Origin: Melastoma dodecandrum
Lineage: Eukaryota; Streptophyta; Magnoliopsida; Myrtales; Melastomataceae
Reading direction: 5' to 3'
Length of the DNA stretch: 64,000 nt
Assembly: GCA_029817715.1 (NCBI GenBank)
Contig: JARUPY010000534.1
Coordinates: 3,474,501-3,538,500, forward strand
The notes under the pieces were generated by a model. It was not told the DNA's origin, made no database searches, and saw only the letters and a list, made by a program, of their open reading frames with translations. Below are positions 60,863 through 64,000 of this stretch, piece by piece (position 1 is the stretch's first letter; each line of letters opens with the position of its first letter). The position numbers were made by a program, and so were the translations under genes.

Positions 60863-61887
60863 TGTTGACATGGCAAATAATTTTGGGCCTGGGCTTAGAA
60901 CAGAAACCCAGTAATCGCTCAAGTCACACTCCGAGTCGGCCCAAGATACAGTCGACTCACGACGAAGTCGAATAGGTCGACCCATGGCGAAGTCGACTAG
61001 GTCGACTTATGACGAAGTCGACTAAGTCGATTTATGAACGGAGTCGACCAGGTCGACTCACGACGAAGGAATATGGTAATCAAAGTCAACCAAGATGACT
61101 CAACAGTAGCTAAGTCTACTAGTAGGGTCAAGTCGACGGATTCTGGATAAGTCGACCAAGTCGGTAGTAGTCCGTACAGATCAGTCAAGTCGACAAGGTT
61201 GGAATAAATTTATTTTTGTGATCCTAATATCCGGGAACGTGATCCCATATATCAAGGAGGTTGTTGAGACACTCCCACGATATTAGGGATCACGATCTAT
61301 AACACGATCTGCAACACGATCTATCTGTTACGTGTTAAACACGTACAAGTCCTCTATAAATAAGCAGAGGAATTTTTTAAGACAAAAACACGACCATCCA
61401 CAGCCAAAGCTCTGAAGTTTGTTCATCAACCTTATGAATTAGATACCTTGACCCGGTTTATAGGTCAAATCCCCTTCTACCGACAGAGTGAGCTCGTAGG
61501 GCCTTTGCCGTCAAACCCCCGCCAGCGATACCACCGACGGAGTGAGCTCGTAGGGCCTTCGTCACAGCCTTTCGCCAGCGACTGCCACCGACGGAGCGAG
61601 CTTCCAAGACCTTCGTCACAGCCTCCCGCCAGCGACCGCCACCGACGGAGCGAGCTTCCAAGGCCTTCGTCACAAGTTCTCCGCCGGCACAGGATTCCAC
61701 ATCGTTGTCATCACTTGCTCCCTTTTCGTTCTTTTATGGCTGTAAGCCCCTGTTCTTAATTCGTCAAGATTGTAAGACTTGCATTCTGTTTGAATACAAT
61801 TGTGCATCTTCTTACTGGCGACCACAATCCAATTCCTGTGAGTCCTTTGCCAAATATTTCCGATGTGATCCGTTCTATACGCGAACA
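60863..61887 (+). repeat. 3' LTR
   Basis: 1025 bp, matching the 5' LTR from TGTTGACA to GCGAACA. It has the same 25-bp array (units from 60961, 60986, 61011), TATA box and four 54-bp units (61480, 61534, 61588, 61642). Relative to the 5' LTR it lacks a stretch after TTTTTGT near 61218 and has an extra GCAACACGATCT-like repeat near 61308. Confidence 0.93.
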
Positions 61888-61892
61888 CCTTG

Positions 61893-62669
61893 CTTTCGCC
61901 TTTGATGCCGCGAAGCCGAAAATTGGACGCTGACTATCATGCATTCCGACAAAGGAAGGACGCCCCCGGCTATTAATGAATGCAGGTGCAACTGGAAGCA
62001 GCTCGGATCCATAACATGTGAGCATCTTGAATTGGTGCTCAACTTGAGGATGCAAAGTAGAACCCCCCCTCCCTCCTCCCTCCCTTTCCAGCCGGAGTGG
62101 TTCTGATAAAGCCCTTGCCCTTAAGCTGGAACCAAGGGAGGCTCCCATCGAAAGTGTTTCGACGAACGTTCTGGAAGAATAAAATTGCGGGTGTTGTAAG
62201 AAAAGAGGGAAGCTTGAGATGGGAGACAGACAAGAGCTGCTTGTTGTGGGTGGTGGTGGTCAGTGATGAGTGCCGAGATTGATGGCCGATGACTAAAAAC
62301 CATTATGTTGTTCCTTCCCCGACCACGCTAATATTATTACAATAGAAAATTTATCCATCCACTCCCCGATGTGCCCAAAACGCGTGTCCCCACTACTCCT
62401 GCCTCTTGTCCTGCCTACAAATATGATCATCATCATCATCCCTATCACACACAGCCCACAACAAAAGCATTGCCTTTAACTTTTTGTATATGTAGAGGTC
62501 CCAGGGCAAATGTTAATAATAAAGTAAAAAGACGATGCTGTGGAAGTTACTCTTTTCTTGTGTTGCTGTTTAAGGACATCCACTCGGTTCCGACCAAACA
62601 AGTTCAGACAAAAGCAGAACCCCGACTGAGGTTGTAATAAGGGAGGTCTGGGTGTTTTTGCAGACGACA
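61893..62669. other. Upstream region of the SKS gene
   Basis: Native sequence right of the LTR element, presumably the promoter of the SKS gene. ORFs here overlap on both strands with no recognised domain. A short CATCAT repeat is near 62425. Confidence 0.5.
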
Positions 62670-64000
62670 ATGGGCACGAGGACCGCCAAGTCATGTCTCT
62701 TCATGCTCATCTTCTGTGTTTCAATGGTGAATGCGGATGATCCTTACAGGTATTACACTTGGACAGTGACTTACGGCACGTTGTCCCCCAGCAGCTAAAC
62801 CCGACTGGTTTCCTCTCCTTTTGTGTATCGTATGATGTCGTGGGATGGGAAAGGTTCTGAGGTATGGGGTTTGTGAGGAAGGTGATCCTGATCAACGGGC
62901 AGTTCCCGGGGCCGAAGCTCGAGGTGGTCACCAACGATAACATTGTGCTCAACCTCGTCAACAAGCTCGACCAGCCTTTCCTCCTCACATGGTTAGCTTG
63001 ACCCCAGCATTGTCTGTGTCTTTAGGGTTGGACCAAATTGTTTCATTGCATTTTTGTTGCGGTGCGGTGTGGAAACAGGAACGGGATCAAGCAGAGGAAG
63101 AACTCGTGGCAGGACGGAGTTCTGGGCACAAACTGTCCGATCCCTTCAAACTCCAACTACACCTACACATTCCAGCCTAAGGACCAGATCGGCACCTTCA
63201 CTTACTTCCCCTCCCTGGGAATGCAGAAGGCTGCTGGGGGTTATGGCGCGTTCAATGTCTACGAGAGGCCTTATATCCCTATCCCTTTTGCAAACCCGGA
63301 TGGGGATTTCTCATTGCTTATCGGAGACTGGTTCAAGACTGGCCACAAGGTTAGCGCACATACGATTGATTGAATCTAGCTGAATCTTTTGTTTGGCCGC
63401 AGTAACTAATGAATGTTTATAATGCAGACTCTGCAACGGGTGCTGGACTCTGGGAAATCTCTTCCGTTCCCAGACGGCCTCCTCATCAATGGCCAGAAAA
63501 CCGCGACCTTCGCCGGTCAACAAGGTACCGATAGCAAGATCGAAATGTTTTACATGAAATGCCGTGGTTTATGGTAGATATAATCTCCGTTTATTTTGGG
63601 CTTTCATTCAGGTAAGACATACTTATTCCGAGTCTCGAACACGGGCCTGTCGAAATCCTTCAACTTCAGGATTCAAGGCCATACGCTGAAGCTAGTTGAG
63701 GTCTAAGGCTCACACACGATCCAGAATGTCTATGACTCAATCGACGTCCATGTTGGTCAGTCCATTGCAATGTTGGTGACATTGAACCAACTCCCCAAGG
63801 ACTACTACATCGTCGCGTCCACAAGGTTCACCAGGAAAGTTCTCACTGCAACTGCGGTTCTGCATTATGAGAACTCCCATTCGCCAGTCTCTGGGCCAAT
63901 TCCCGTTGGCCCGACGTACCAAATCCACTGGTCCATGAAACAAGCACGGACTTTTAGGTGGAATCTGACCGCTAGTGCAGCTAGACCAAACCCACAGGGC
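62670..64000 (+). pseudogene. SKU5-similar (SKS) multicopper oxidase-like gene, broken, partial
   Basis: The protein is of the SKS/NTP303 'L-ascorbate oxidase homolog' type, secreted or GPI-linked cell-wall proteins often expressed in pollen and lacking most copper ligands. Exon 1 (62670 to about 62794) has a signal peptide ending near VNA-DD and YYTWTVTYG. Other exons are 62882-62991, 63079-63349, 63428-63524 and 63612 onward, cut by the window. Three lesions are visible. Exon 1 is about 13 nt short after TLSP compared with the usual family sequence and shifts frame. Its donor reads CAG/CTAAAC, where GTAAAC would be expected. A TAA at 63704-63706 interrupts LVEV-GSHTIQNVYDS in exon 5. The rest is well preserved to the window edge. 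Confidence 0.85.

Larger units (their letters stand above)
55632..61887 (+). mobile_element. LTR retrotransposon with 5-bp TSD, large gag-pol deletion
   Basis: Two LTRs (55632-56677 and 60863-61887) begin TGTTGACA and end GCGAACA, giving TGTT/AACA inverted ends. The target-site duplication CCTTG is present at 55627-55631 and 61888-61892. Between the LTRs only an integrase C-terminal frame remains on the plus strand; gag, protease, RT, RNase H and most of integrase are missing. A polypurine tract (AAAAGGGGGGC) precedes the 3' LTR. On the minus strand a multi-exon plant-mobile-domain gene fills the rest. The integrase style and antisense extra gene point to the Tat branch of Ty3/Gypsy (inference). 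Confidence 0.9.

Overview
This is plant nuclear DNA, almost certainly from a eudicot. The genes are rich in introns with GT-AG borders and AT-rich introns. They belong to plant-only families: a TPLATE-complex subunit, a CDPK-related kinase, a MAPKKK, RPW8-type NLRs, a CEP peptide and an SKU5-similar oxidase. Plant LTR retrotransposons and an endogenous caulimovirid fill much of the rest. I cannot name the species.

Layout. 1-2.8 kb: no gene seen. 2.9-3.2 kb (+): a CEP signalling-peptide precursor. 4.9-14.5 kb (-): a 24-exon TWD40-1 gene (TPLATE endocytic complex), with one intron that looks like a U12 AT-AC intron. 14.9-19.5 kb (-): a Ty3/Gypsy element missing its 3' end, lying under 400 bp upstream of the TWD40-1 start codon. 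19.9-24.0 kb (-): an 11-exon CDPK-related kinase. 24.0-27.9 kb: AT-rich intergenic. 27.9-32.0 kb (-): an 11-exon MAPKKK5-like kinase with a 1-nt deletion in its catalytic loop. 34.0-42.35 kb (+): a nearly full-length endogenous pararetrovirus (EPRV; Caulimoviridae). 43.2-46.0 kb (-): an RPW8-type helper NLR (NRG1-like). 46.4-49.2 kb (+): a second, internally deleted copy of the same EPRV. 50.4-51.7 kb (+): an SDR gene with a nonsense codon. 52.1-54.8 kb (+): a second NRG1-like NLR. 55.6-61.9 kb: an LTR retrotransposon with a 5-bp target-site duplication; it has lost most of gag-pol but carries an antisense plant-mobile-domain gene. 62.7-64.0 kb (+): a broken SKU5-similar multicopper oxidase gene, cut by the window edge.

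Themes. The left half holds conserved single genes for endocytosis and phosphorylation signalling, with one transposon between them. The right half is a young immune-receptor and repeat neighbourhood: two divergently transcribed helper NLRs, an SDR relic between them, and two same-strand EPRV copies bracketing the first NLR. Gene decay is common there (SDR stop, SKS deletion and stop, EPRV stops). The most unusual items are the EPRV layout (capsid-type zinc finger before the movement-protein-like domain in one ORF, then a second ORF with two zinc knuckles), the antisense PMD/coiled-coil gene in the retrotransposon, the AT-AC intron and the kinase frameshift. Exon borders were placed by eye from splice sites, phase and remembered family similarity; none was checked by alignment software.
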